Shown piece after piece: positions 9,103-19,007 of a stretch of 64,000 nucleotides of DNA. The notes below the pieces were generated by a model, which made no database searches, was not told where the DNA came from, and saw only the letters and a list, made by a program, of their open reading frames with translations. The position numbers and the translations under genes are program-made. How positions within the stretch are numbered: position 1 is the first letter of the stretch; every line of letters starts with the position of its first letter. This stretch comes from CBDFHJ01 sp965247635 (GTDB lineage Bacteria > Chloroflexota > Dehalococcoidia > Lucifugimonadales > Australimonadaceae), in contig CBDFHJ010000008.1 of assembly GCA_965247635.1 (NCBI GenBank), positions 124,001-188,000 on the forward strand. Direction: 5' to 3'.

Positions 9103-10857
9103 CTAGCTGCTGGCCCGCGGGATGACGGGGAGCGTCACGTACGACACGTGGGACGCGTCATGGAGGACGGTCTGGGCCGCGGAGGCCATCTCTGTGCCGA
9201 GGCCCGTCGGTGCGCCTGTGTTCAGGTTGCGGTCAAAACGGGGAAAGTTGCTGCTGGAGACCTCAAGCCGGATGCGATGGCCCGCTTTGAACAGGATGCT
9301 GGTCGCACCAAGGTCAATGGTGAGCGCGTACGCTCTCCCAGGCTGGAGAGGCCGAGGACGCGCTCTAGACGCTCGGTAACGTGCCCTGAGGATGCCGTCG
9401 GTCACGTTGTAAGCCGGCCCCTCTGGATGAACGTCTACCAGCTTCGCCGTGAAGTCGGTGTCCGGGGCCGAGCTAGCAGCCCATACGTGCGCCTGAACGG
9501 GGCCAGTGACCTCCAGGGCCCGCTGGAGGGGGGCCGACGTGTATACGAGTACGTCTTGGCGGGCTTCTACCGAGCGCTGGTCGTAGGCCCCGCTCGGCAG
9601 AAAGGTGGGACTGCAACACAGGGCGCCGCCTTTGGTGGGTACGGGGTCCCTGGGGTCGTAGCGAAACGTATCCGGCGGTTCCGCAGTCGGCGCGCTGGTG
9701 TCCAGCGAGCCATCGCCCGAAACGGAATTGGCGTGGCCGTTGCTGTGCAGGTAGTAGCGCGTTTCTTCGGCGCGAGCCAGTGGCCACTCCTCCTCGCCGC
9801 GCCATCGGTCCTCTCCCATGGTGAAGAGCCGCACCGGTGGTTCATCTAAGATCCCGGTCCGCTCCCCTTTAAGCCACTGATCGAACCAACGCAGCTGAAT
9901 ACCGTCCAGGTCGATGCCCGCCGCCGAGCTGCCGATGCCGAAGTCCACCTCACCCGCCAGGTTGCTCAGCGGAGCCGCGTGGACCCATGGACCTATCAGC
10001 AGCTTTCGTGCGCCGTGAGCCGGCGGCTGGACCCCGGTGAAGTTCCGGAGCGTTCCTGATAGGAAGAGGTCGTACCAGCCCCCCACGTGGTACGCGGGTA
10101 TGGTCAGTTGAGCGTGGTGCGACTCGATGCTCCAGGGCCACCAAAACCCTGCATCGTCGGCGTGTTCCAGCCAATCTGAGAAGTAGGGCGCCAGTCCCTC
10201 TGGCGGTGCGCCCTCATCGCCGGCGAGGGGTAGTCCGGCCAAGGGCAGGCGCCACAGTGCCTCGTCCATGTGGTCGGCGAGGTGCAAGAGTGCCTCACGG
10301 TGCCTGTGCAGCTCCGGCCTGACCGCCGTGATGGCGTCGAAATTGGCCAGCACCAGGGGAAGAAGGGTCCAGGATAGACAGAACCCCAGCTGAAAGGCGC
10401 CGTCCTGAAAGCCCCAACCCTCCTGATAATCGGAGGGCGTTATGAGCGGGAAGAGCGCCTTGAGGTGCGGTGGCTTGGCTATGGCGGCAAGCCATTGCGC
10501 CGCGCCAAGGTACGAGCCGCCGACCATGCCAACGTTGCCGTTGGACCAGGGCTGGATGGCGGCCCACTCCACCGTGTCATAGCCGTCGGTGGCCTCGTGC
10601 AGGAAGGGATAGAACTCCCCGGGAGAAGCGAACCGGCCCCGTACGTCTTGGACCACGACGACGTAGCCCGCCCTGGCCGCCCGCAGGTAGTCGATGCCGG
10701 TAACGGTGGACTGACCCTTATCGTAGGGTGTCCGTTGCAGCAGCACTGGGTAGCTGCCTGCTTGGGAAGGGCGGTAAACATCAGCGTAGAGCAGCGCGCC
10801 ATCGCGCATGGGCACGGGCACGTTGCTCTCCACTAAGACCGCGGTCTGTTTGGGCAT
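9103..10857 (-). CDS. CocE/NonD family (peptidase S15-like) hydrolase
   Basis: A 584-residue alpha/beta hydrolase of the X-Pro dipeptidyl-peptidase/cocaine esterase superfamily. The N-terminal VPMRDGALLYADVYRP and LLQRTPYDKG are typical, the nucleophile elbow is GGSYLGAAQW, and the C-terminal jelly-roll domain begins around DTFRYDPRDPVPTKGG. The family hydrolyses amides or esters; the substrate is unknown. No signal peptide is seen, so it is probably cytoplasmic. The start at 10857 (MPKQ) has GGAG six bases upstream. In-frame starts at 10908 (ATG) and 10911 (GTG) would add about 17 residues and cannot be excluded. It is divergent from the riboswitch-controlled unit. Confidence 0.88.
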   Translation of the reverse strand: MPKQTAVLVESNVPVPMRDGALLYADVYRPSQAGSYPVLLQRTPYDKGQSTVTGIDYLRAARAGYVVVVQDVRGRFASPGEFYPFLHEATDGYDTVEWAAIQPWSNGNVGMVGGSYLGAAQWLAAIAKPPHLKALFPLITPSDYQEGWGFQDGAFQLGFCLSWTLLPLVLANFDAITAVRPELHRHREALLHLADHMDEALWRLPLAGLPLAGDEGAPPEGLAPYFSDWLEHADDAGFWWPWSIESHHAQLTIPAYHVGGWYDLFLSGTLRNFTGVQPPAHGARKLLIGPWVHAAPLSNLAGEVDFGIGSSAAGIDLDGIQLRWFDQWLKGERTGILDEPPVRLFTMGEDRWRGEEEWPLARAEETRYYLHSNGHANSVSGDGSLDTSAPTAEPPDTFRYDPRDPVPTKGGALCCSPTFLPSGAYDQRSVEARQDVLVYTSAPLQRALEVTGPVQAHVWAASSAPDTDFTAKLVDVHPEGPAYNVTDGILRARYRASRARPRPLQPGRAYALTIDLGATSILFKAGHRIRLEVSSSNFPRFDRNLNTGAPTGLGTEMASAAQTVLHDASHVSYVTLPVIPRASS

Positions 10858-10916
10858 TGCCGGCTCCACGGGGATTGTATCCGCGTGCCCCCACGCGACG
10901 CCACACATCACCCCTC

Positions 10917-10945
10917 TTGACAGCGGCAGTCCATTCTCCTACGCT
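10917..10945 (+). promoter_or_regulatory. Likely promoter of the cobalamin-riboswitch transcript
   Basis: TTGACA (10917-10922), 17-bp spacer, TACGCT (10940-10945). It sits about 30 bases before the aptamer and just beyond the start of the divergent hydrolase gene. Confidence 0.5.
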
Positions 10946-10977
10946 ACGCCCTGCGTACGCTTTAGACAACTGAATAT

Positions 10978-11095
10978 CGGTTGATGGTGGCGCCCTTAGG
11001 GGCTTAAATTCGGAAGCCGGTGAGAAGCCGGCACTGTCCCGCAACGGTAAGTCAGCATAGCCTGACAAGTCCGGTCCAGAGCCACCGTCGGTGTC
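10978..11095 (+). promoter_or_regulatory. Cobalamin (vitamin B12) riboswitch aptamer
   Basis: The conserved aptamer core AAGCCGGTGAGAAGCCGGCA followed by CTGTCCCGCAACGGTAAG (11014-11051) matches the cobalamin riboswitch consensus. A closing stem is formed by GATGGTGGC (10983-10991) and GCCACCGTC (11081-11089). The stretch AGAGCCACCGTCGGTG near the 3' end fits the B12-box region. Binding of adenosylcobalamin or a related form should repress the genes that follow. Confidence 0.92.
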
Positions 11096-11139
11096 ATTGA
11101 CCTTCGCGGATGAGGTACAGGCACAGGTGCGGTAGCTCC

Positions 11140-11172
11140 AAACCCTGTTCCTTCTGCGGACAGGGTTTTTTA
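11140..11172 (+). terminator. Rho-independent terminator, expression platform of the riboswitch
   Basis: AACCCTGT (11141-11148) pairs with ACAGGGTT (11160-11167), and the run of T continues to 11171. It lies between aptamer and coding region, so repression is probably by premature termination when cobalamin is bound. Confidence 0.88.
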
Positions 11173-11244
11173 TTGCACGGCCGAGTCCCACCGCCATGCG
11201 ATGGGACCGGAAGGAAGAAAACAGGACCCGTGAGGAGGATTGAA

Positions 11245-11895
11245 ATGCGTTATGAAGCTGAAGCAATAGCTGTCCCACGGCAGCGGTTACCGTCTCTTGG
11301 CGGCGTGTTGCACCCGGTCTTGGTGCGAGAGGCGCTCTTGCCGCTCGCCTTTGTCCTGGCCATTCTCTTCACCAACTACGCGCTGACGGCGCTGCCCAAC
11401 GTCAAACTGTTCGACCTGATGGTCTTCGCGGCGGGCTATACCCTGGGCGCCCGTCGAGGAGCGAGCGTGGCGGTCGCGGCCTGGCTGGTGTACGGAAACT
11501 TCAACCCGTGGGGTCCGACCACTGGACCCTTGCTCATGACCGTCATGGCGGCGGAGACCGTCTACGCGCTGGCGGGCGCGGGAGTGCGCCGGCTGCTGCC
11601 GCCCGCCGGGGTCCGTCTCGGCCCTGGCTTGGCAACCATTGTCTTTGCCCTGGCAGCCGTGGCCACGACCGTGCTCTACGACGTCGCGGCCAACGTGTAC
11701 ACGGGCGTCGCGTTGGCCCAGTTTACGGGAGGCGATGAGGTTGGCCGGTGGGTTTGGGTAGCCCTGACCAGTCCTGGCGCTCTCTACTTCACCATGATGC
11801 ACGTGAGCAGCAACGTTGCCTTCTTTGCTGCCTTCGGCCCCGGCCTCGTCAAGGGCGTAGAGAAAGGGAAAGAAACCCTGGGATGCGAACGATAG
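11245..11895 (+). CDS. ECF-type S-component-like membrane protein under cobalamin riboswitch
   Basis: A 216-residue protein with about five to six hydrophobic segments (from ALLPLAFVLAILFTNYAL to SPGALYFTMMHVSSNVAFFA) and a short charged C-terminus. Size, topology and the cobalamin riboswitch upstream suggest a substrate-binding (S) subunit of an energy-coupling-factor importer for cobalamin or a precursor. The family was not identified by a signature motif, so this is inference from layout. The true start is ATG 11245, with GAGGAGG upstream. The open frame starting at 11110 overlaps the terminator and should not be used. The downstream lipoprotein gene starts 13 bases before this one ends. 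The EcfA/EcfT energising subunits are not in the window. Confidence 0.7.
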   Translation: MRYEAEAIAVPRQRLPSLGGVLHPVLVREALLPLAFVLAILFTNYALTALPNVKLFDLMVFAAGYTLGARRGASVAVAAWLVYGNFNPWGPTTGPLLMTVMAAETVYALAGAGVRRLLPPAGVRLGPGLATIVFALAAVATTVLYDVAANVYTGVALAQFTGGDEVGRWVWVALTSPGALYFTMMHVSSNVAFFAAFGPGLVKGVEKGKETLGCER

Positions 11896-12371
11896 CTCCC
11901 TCCCGGCTATGTCTGGCAGCCATCCTGGCCATGGTGCTTAGCATGGCGGTCCTGGTGGGCTGTGGTGAGGCGGACGCCTCCACACCCACGCCGACGCTGA
12001 CGCCTACGCCCCTGCCAACGCACACCGTCAGCATGCTTATCGAGGTCGGCCCCGACGACGCGCGTTGGTTCCGCGACGTGGAGGTACCCCAAGGGTACGA
12101 CGCTTACCAACTGACCGAGCAGGTGACCGCGGGGGAGCTGGAAGCGACGTGGTACCCCTCCTTGCGCGCCCACTTCGTGGAGTCGATCATGGGCGTGGCG
12201 AACGAAGGAGACTCCTTCTGGATCATCTTCCTGTGGGATGAGTTCAACGAGGAGTGGAGTCCATTGACGGTGGGGTCGGGCTGGTTCTCGGTAAAGGACG
12301 GGCATACGCTGGCGTGGCACTACGTTGACACCGCCCAGCAGCCCTCACACCCGCCGTCGCAGCTACCGTAG
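11883..12371 (+). CDS. DUF4430-like (transcobalamin C-terminal-like) lipoprotein
   Basis: A 162-residue lipoprotein. The signal peptide ends with VLVGC (Cys at about residue 27), followed by a short Thr/Pro linker and a domain of about 110 residues. The segment SFWIIFLWDEFNEEWSPLTV with following GSGWFSVKDGHTLAWHY resembles DUF4430 proteins (residual 'W..Y.NG.W...G...Y.L.DGD...W.Y' pattern), a fold related to the C-terminal domain of intrinsic factor and transcobalamin. Being second in a cobalamin-riboswitch unit and overlapping the membrane protein by 13 bases, it is plausibly an extracytoplasmic corrinoid-binding subunit. The homology is recognised by eye; function is inferred. Confidence 0.7.
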   Translation: MRTIAPSRLCLAAILAMVLSMAVLVGCGEADASTPTPTLTPTPLPTHTVSMLIEVGPDDARWFRDVEVPQGYDAYQLTEQVTAGELEATWYPSLRAHFVESIMGVANEGDSFWIIFLWDEFNEEWSPLTVGSGWFSVKDGHTLAWHYVDTAQQPSHPPSQLP

Positions 12372-12398
12372 GCCTATGCGCAGGGCCATTTGCTAGTC

Positions 12399-12443
12399 AA
12401 AGGCCGGCGTGCGCTTCCACGAAAGCGCGCCACGCTGGCCTTT
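12399..12443 (+). terminator. Terminator of the riboswitch operon (possibly bidirectional)
   Basis: AAAGGCCGGCGTG (from 12399) pairs with CACGCTGGCCTTT (to 12443), with a further inner CGCTT/AAGCG stem. The A/T-flanked ends allow use from both strands, and it separates convergent genes. Confidence 0.75.
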
Positions 12444-12470
12444 CACTGACGTCTGGAGTGCGAATGGAGC

Positions 12471-13736
12471 CTAGCTGCCGGGGGCGGGCTCCACAGAGCC
12501 TTCCCTGAGGGTATACCCGTCAGGTGGCTCTGTGGTGGGCGTGATGGGGGTCTCAGCGGGCTCAGGCCCTTCGACTGCGACCACCTCGGTGGCCAGGGCC
12601 GTTTCAGGCGAGGGTGTGACTTCAGCTTGCGTTTCCTCCGTGACCGTCTCCGCCTCTTCCGCTTCACGGGCTAACCGCCGCTCCCGGATACGTGTGCCGT
12701 AAGTGACGGCCAGCGAGTACAGGACCGCGGCGGCGGGCACCCCAAGCATCGCGCCCCAGATGCCCGCCAGCCGAGCGCCCATGACCACCGAAATGATGAC
12801 GAGCATTGCGGGCATCCGTACGGCCTGGCCCAGGATGCGTGGGGTCAGAAGGTTCAGCATGACCTGCTGAATAAAGAGCAGCACCGCCAGCACGACGATA
12901 AAGGTGAAGAAGTCGCCGGATAGGCCGGCCACCAGCAGGGGTAGCGCCAGGGCTAACCAATCGCCAACGAACGGCACCACCAAAAGTAGGCTGGAGGCAA
13001 TGGCCACGGGCAGGGCCAGGGGAAGTCCCGTGGAAAGCATGACCGTGGCGGTGCCCACGCCGTAGATGAGCGAGACTATCAGAAGGCCGCGCATGTACCC
13101 GTGGAAGGTGGAATCGAAGGTGTGAAGCACCATGTGGACTTCTCGCTCCCAGGCCGGGGGCAGCACGGTGAGCGCTTCGTTGAGCCGGCGGCCACCGTCG
13201 ATGACGATGTAGAAGGAGAGGATGATGACCATGCCGATGGCAAATAACGTGGAGGCCGCCACCTGTGCGATGGAAGCGGCGTTTTCGGTGACGTAGTTGG
13301 TGGCCTGCGCGATCACGGAGTCGAAAGAGGAGAGCTGGTAGCGGTTGACCAGGTCAATCTGAACACCGATGTTCACCAGGAACGAGTCAACTCTGGCGAG
13401 CAGGTTAGGAATGCGCTCAACATACCCCGGAACGATGACTGCCAGCTCCGCTATCTGGTCTGCCGTGGCCGGGACTACCAGAAACGCGAAGCCGACTATC
13501 ATCACGACCAGGGTTAGGTACACCAGGAGAATGGCCAGCGGACGCCGCATATGCGGTATGTTCATCAGGATGTTCACGAAGTGGAGTAGCAGTGAGCCTG
13601 CTAACCACGAGAAGAAGAGGATCAGAATCAGGTCGCCCATGAAGCTCCATAGGCGACCCAACGCCGTCACCAGATAGACGACGGCGCTCAGGCTGATCAG
13701 TACGAGCGCAACACGGAACCAGCGGCTGCGGTCCAT
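12471..13736 (-). CDS. AI-2E family transporter (PerM/TqsA-like permease)
   Basis: A 421-residue membrane protein with paired N-terminal helices, a central amphipathic region (AELAVIVPGYVERIPNLLAR) and a C-terminal helical bundle containing VPFVGDWLALALPLLVA and TPRILGQAVRMPAMLVI. These blocks are characteristic of the AI-2E exporter superfamily. Members export autoinducer-2, act as Na+/H+ antiporters, or are uncharacterised, so the substrate is open. The last 60 residues form an acidic Glu/Thr/Pro-rich tail not needed by the family. It starts at ATG 13736 with AGG upstream. No operon partner is obvious. Confidence 0.88.
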   Translation of the reverse strand: MDRSRWFRVALVLISLSAVVYLVTALGRLWSFMGDLILILFFSWLAGSLLLHFVNILMNIPHMRRPLAILLVYLTLVVMIVGFAFLVVPATADQIAELAVIVPGYVERIPNLLARVDSFLVNIGVQIDLVNRYQLSSFDSVIAQATNYVTENAASIAQVAASTLFAIGMVIILSFYIVIDGGRRLNEALTVLPPAWEREVHMVLHTFDSTFHGYMRGLLIVSLIYGVGTATVMLSTGLPLALPVAIASSLLLVVPFVGDWLALALPLLVAGLSGDFFTFIVVLAVLLFIQQVMLNLLTPRILGQAVRMPAMLVIISVVMGARLAGIWGAMLGVPAAAVLYSLAVTYGTRIRERRLAREAEEAETVTEETQAEVTPSPETALATEVVAVEGPEPAETPITPTTEPPDGYTLREGSVEPAPGS

Positions 13737-13868
13737 TGTCCTTCCTACGGCCTTTATGGCGCTATTTTACACCCGCGGCGTAAGACCATGCCCGTCGGCG
13801 GCACGCTTGCACGGTGCATTGCCGCCTTACGAAGAAGGTCACCAAGCGCGGCAGGAGCGTAGCGGCCT

Positions 13869-15953
<2,085 letters not shown>

Positions 15954-15988
15954 GGGTGTCCTCAGCGGCGCTTGAGACTGCAATCCTT

Positions 15989-16207
15989 TCACATGAGATC
16001 CAGGAACTCCGCCACTGTAACGTCTGCGTCACGTATGAGGCGCCTCAACAGTCCCCTCCCGAGCTCCCTATGCCGGGGTACTGAGAGTGTAACTCGAACA
16101 GGATGCACGAGAATCATATGACTTCCCACGGTTCGTTCCCATCGGTATCCTATACGGCGCATGGCCACCACGAACTCGTCGCCCGAGATGAGCGGCAGTG
16201 GTGGCAT
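15989..16207 (-). CDS. hicA: HicA-family mRNA interferase toxin
   Basis: A 72-residue HicA toxin. The family has a double-stranded-RNA-binding-like fold that cleaves mRNA. Visible family features are the start SGDEFVVAMRRIGYRW, the catalytic-His region VGSHMILVHP and VPRHRELGRGLLRRLIRDA. The gene begins within the stop codon of the partner antitoxin gene (TGATG), so the order is antitoxin then toxin, the reverse of the E. coli hicAB order but common elsewhere. The His in GSH is intact, so the toxin looks active. Confidence 0.88.
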   Translation of the reverse strand: MPPLPLISGDEFVVAMRRIGYRWERTVGSHMILVHPVRVTLSVPRHRELGRGLLRRLIRDADVTVAEFLDLM

Positions 16208-16707
16208 CAGACGACGACCACGACCTCCTCCAGTTCCTCTTCCGGCAGCGGCTCGCCACGGTGCATAAGGCTGGCTAGATAGCCTCGCATCGCTTCCTGG
16301 ATGTTTCGCCTTGCCTCATTCCTGGTGTGCCCTTGAGAGTGGCAGCCAGGCAGGGCCGGCACGCTGGCAACTATGTAACCGTCCTCGTCCGCTGCGTAGG
16401 TAACCGTATAACTGCGGCGCTTACTGTGGATGCTAGGCGTGGAATCATTTCCCTGTTGGCTTCGGTCTTCGACTCCAAGCTGGTTTGGGAACCAATACTC
16501 GACGATGCGCCCCACCCGTGCCTTGCGGATGTGACCCTTACTTGCCAGGTCCACGAGGCTAGTGTCGAAGGTAATCGCTTTATAATCGTTTTCCCGAGCA
16601 AGCTCAGTAATTTCTGGTCCGGCACGCCTGTACCGTTTCTCGGGATTCTTTTTCAACTCGTCAAGAAGCAGCTGGCGTGACCGTGGCAAGTGGCGGTGGG
16701 GCCTCAT
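16207..16707 (-). CDS. hicB: HicB-family antitoxin with extra N-terminal winged-helix-like domain
   Basis: A 166-residue protein. Residues about 95-160 form the HicB partial RNase-H-like domain (YTVTYAADEDGYIVASVPAL, PGCHSQGHTRNEARRNIQEA), which neutralises HicA. Residues 1-80 form a separate basic domain whose predicted order (helix RQLLLDELKK, helix PEITELAREN, helix FDTSLVDLASKGHI, strand pair RKARVGRIVEYWF) looks like a winged helix. Usual HicB proteins carry their DNA-binding domain at the C-terminus, so this order is unusual. The start ATG 16707 has CCGGAGGAATT upstream. A strong promoter with two palindromic boxes lies immediately upstream and suggests autoregulation by this domain. 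Confidence 0.82.
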   Translation of the reverse strand: MRPHRHLPRSRQLLLDELKKNPEKRYRRAGPEITELARENDYKAITFDTSLVDLASKGHIRKARVGRIVEYWFPNQLGVEDRSQQGNDSTPSIHSKRRSYTVTYAADEDGYIVASVPALPGCHSQGHTRNEARRNIQEAMRGYLASLMHRGEPLPEEELEEVVVVV

Positions 16708-16735
16708 GGAATTCCTCCGGAGTGCAGAGTGCTCG

Positions 16736-16797
16736 TATCATAGATAAACAGATGATATTGGTCAAGTTAAGTATTAGTTGTGTAACTATCATAGATA
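16736..16797 (-). promoter_or_regulatory. hicBA promoter flanked by duplicated 11-bp operator-like boxes
   Basis: On the minus strand TTGACC (16765-16760), a 17-bp spacer and TATGAT (16742-16737) form a near-consensus promoter. The 11-mer TATCATAGATA occurs at 16736-16746, overlapping the -10, and again at 16787-16797, upstream of the -35. Each box is TATC-N3-GATA, a perfect half-site palindrome. The centres are 51 bp apart, close to five helical turns. They are candidate HicB binding sites. The patch is clearly more AT-rich than its surroundings. Confidence 0.72.
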
Positions 16798-16836
16798 CAT
16801 TAGGTGCCATGCAAACGCCAGGGATGTCCCGCACAG

Positions 16837-17493
16837 CTACATCAGGGCCAGCAGGTGCATGACGCTCGCGCCGGCCACGGGCACGGTCACGTTGTCGTCC
16901 ACGGGCATGGGCAGCAGCTCCACCACCGCCGCGACGAGGAGTCCCGGTAAAAACCACCAGGCCAGCGGCACGTCCGGGTGTAGCGTCGCCAAGACGCCCG
17001 CGGCGCCCGCGAAGACCACGAACGCCGCCGTGCCCGCCAGGGACTTGCCGAACACGCGCCCCTTGGGGACGCGTGTGCCCACCAAAGCCGCCATGGGGTC
17101 GCCCACGGCCAGGAAAAGCAATGCCAGGATGGCGGCGGGCTTGTCGAACACCAAAATGACCAACGTGGCGGCTAGGAGCATGTACGTAGCACCGGTGATC
17201 AGGTGGCGCTCCGACGGCTTGAAGAGGGGGAGCAGTCGCAGCATCAGGTCGTTGGCCTGGGACCAGACCAGTCGTGTGACCTCGCCCAGCACCGCCAGCA
17301 AGCTCAGCGCGATGAGTCCCCATAACACCAAGGAGTCGGACAGGTATAGGAACGCGATGGGGATGCTGCTGGCCGTGGCTATGTGAAACAGCCGTCGTGG
17401 CCACGGAATAAGCGCTATCGGCGGCGAGAGAGGCCTCTGCAGGGTAGGGGAAGGCTTGGGTTTGGGCTTGGCGGTTGGCTTAGAGCGGTGCAT
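16837..17493 (-). CDS. Membrane protein of the phosphatidate cytidylyltransferase / SEC59-DGK1-VTE5 kinase group
   Basis: A 218-residue integral membrane protein with about six to seven helices. The conserved block FLAVGDPMAALVGTRVPKGRVFGKSLAGT matches the nucleotide-binding motif of CTP-dependent polyprenol/phytol/diacylglycerol kinases (GD..AA..G...G, then GKS..G). Relatives phosphorylate isoprenoid alcohols or lipids, and the window is rich in isoprenoid genes, but no direct link is shown. The start is uncertain: ATG 17493 is used, with a GTG at 17502 also possible. The N-terminal 25 residues are Lys/Pro-rich. Confidence 0.75.
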   Translation of the reverse strand: MHRSKPTAKPKPKPSPTLQRPLSPPIALIPWPRRLFHIATASSIPIAFLYLSDSLVLWGLIALSLLAVLGEVTRLVWSQANDLMLRLLPLFKPSERHLITGATYMLLAATLVILVFDKPAAILALLFLAVGDPMAALVGTRVPKGRVFGKSLAGTAAFVVFAGAAGVLATLHPDVPLAWWFLPGLLVAAVVELLPMPVDDNVTVPVAGASVMHLLALM

Positions 17494-17528
17494 GGCGTGC
17501 ACGGAGGCGGGTTGTCGGTGACGAGCGG

Positions 17529-18722
17529 TTACGAACGAGGCGCTCCGGCCATGGTGCGTAGCTTGCTGACCAGGCTGGCAACCGTGTCAATCACGTAGTC
17601 TACCTCCTCCTCCGTGTTCTCGGGCCCCACAGTCAAGCGGAGACTCCCTCGCGCCAATTCGGTGGACTGTCCGGTGGCCAGTAGGACGTGCGATGGGTCC
17701 AGCGAGCCCGCGGTGCAGGCACTCCCGCTGGATGCGGCGATCCCCGCCAGGTCGAGGCCCAGCAGAATGGGCTCGCCCTCCACGCCCTCGAAGGAGACAT
17801 TGACGTTATTTGCCAGGCGGTCATCAGGGTGCCCGTTCAGGTGCGTATCGGGTACGCGTTCGTGGATCCCGCTTATGAGCCGGTCACGCAAGGTCTGACA
17901 GTAGCGGCTGGCCTCTTCCCGGCGACGCTCCGCCATCTCCAGCGCAACGCTCATGCCCACGATTGCCGCCACGTTCTCGGTGCCGGCGCGGCGGTCCCGC
18001 TCCTGGCTTCCGCCCACCTGGGTGGGAGCGAAGAGCGTGTTGCGCCGGACGTAGAGCAGGCCCACGCCCTTGGGGCCGTTGAACTTATGCGCGGATAGAC
18101 TCAGCATGTCCACGCCCAGCCGTTGCACGTTGATATCCAGAAGCCCAGGCGCCTGCACGGCGTCGGTGTGCATGACGATGGTCCGCTTTAACGCTTGGGC
18201 CTTGGCCTTTACCAGCTGCGCGACCTCCGCCACCGGCTGAATTGTGCCGATCTCGTTGTTGGCCAGGATAAGGCTGACCACCGTGGTCTCCGGCGTAACG
18301 GCCGCCTCGACGTCTACCGGGTCAACCATGCCGCGGCGGTCGACGGGAACGTAGGTGACGGAGAAGCCTAGCTGCTCCAGGAGGTGGCCGCAGTTCAGCA
18401 CCGCGTGGTGTTCCACCGAGGAGGTGACGATGTGGCGTCCGGTAGCCTGGAGGGCTACGGCCGCGCCCATCAGCGCCGCGTTGTCGGACTCGGTGCCGCC
18501 GCTCGTGAAGATGACCTCACCGGTCCGGGCGCCCAGGACCTTCGCCACGCGCTCCCGTGCTTCGTCCAGGCCCTGGCGGGCCTGCTGGCCGAGGGTGTAG
18601 ATGCTGGAAGGGTTGCCGTAGGCCAAAGAGAAGTAGGGCTGCATGGCGGCCAGCACTTCAGGCGCCACCGCCGTAGTGGCGGCGTGGTCCATATACACTA
18701 ACGGTCTGCCTTGGGCTGCCAT
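17529..18722 (-). CDS. Cysteine desulfurase, IscS/NifS type
   Basis: A 397-residue PLP enzyme of aminotransferase class V that removes sulfur from cysteine for Fe-S clusters or tRNA thiolation. It has the N-terminal VYMDHAATTAVAPEVLAAM, the PLP-Lys motif LSAHKFNGPKGVGLLY and the catalytic cysteine in ASSGSACTAGSLDPSHVL. The IscS-type long loop distinguishes it from the SufS-type enzyme at 38.5-39.8 kb. The start is ATG 18722 with TAGGAG about ten bases upstream. It stands alone without iscU or iscR, so its acceptor is unknown; a tRNA-modifying partner (MnmA/ThiI) or selenophosphate supply are possibilities. Confidence 0.93.
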   Translation of the reverse strand: MAAQGRPLVYMDHAATTAVAPEVLAAMQPYFSLAYGNPSSIYTLGQQARQGLDEARERVAKVLGARTGEVIFTSGGTESDNAALMGAAVALQATGRHIVTSSVEHHAVLNCGHLLEQLGFSVTYVPVDRRGMVDPVDVEAAVTPETTVVSLILANNEIGTIQPVAEVAQLVKAKAQALKRTIVMHTDAVQAPGLLDINVQRLGVDMLSLSAHKFNGPKGVGLLYVRRNTLFAPTQVGGSQERDRRAGTENVAAIVGMSVALEMAERRREEASRYCQTLRDRLISGIHERVPDTHLNGHPDDRLANNVNVSFEGVEGEPILLGLDLAGIAASSGSACTAGSLDPSHVLLATGQSTELARGSLRLTVGPENTEEEVDYVIDTVASLVSKLRTMAGAPRS

Positions 18723-18884
18723 CAAGTGAATCTCCTAGCGCACTGCCGTTCGTAACCCTATTGTAGCCCTATTTTACAGGAGGGCGCGTCGTATCCGCTG
18801 CCCGCGTCCACGCTACAATTGGGAGGAGCCCCTACTATTCTAAGCCACTAATCTGTTCAATAATTGTGGGGAGAGCTGCAGAGC

Positions 18885-18991
18885 CCGTTCATGGTTCGAC
18901 AAGCTCACCACGAACGGGGAAAATCCGCTCCTCCTGAGCTGGTCGAAGGGTGAGCGGATTATGTCCCGACAGGTCGGGACTGACTCACCAC
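18885..18991 (-). repeat. Interspersed palindromic repeat, copy 1
   Basis: In reverse orientation this element shares several blocks with 58106-58279: GTGGTGAG.CAGTCCCGAC, GTCGGGACATAATCCGCTCA, GAGCGGATTT.CCCCGTT and TGTCGAACCATGAACGG. It contains a perfect hairpin GTCCCGAC-AG-GTCGGGAC (18963-18980 on the plus strand) and an outer AATCCGCTC/GAGCGGATT pair. No open frame, so it is a non-autonomous repeat of MITE type. Nothing else is seen in the 285-bp intergenic region. Confidence 0.8.
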
Positions 18992-19007
18992 CCACGGTGG
19001 GGGTGAC

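Noticed and set aside
11110..11244. N-terminal extension of the riboswitch-controlled gene
   Set aside because: It would be translated through the terminator hairpin; ATG 11245 has a clear ribosome site.
16661..17404. 247-codon minus-strand frame over the kinase-like membrane gene
   Set aside because: Composition is Gly/Arg/His-rich noise, while the other frame shows a recognisable membrane family.
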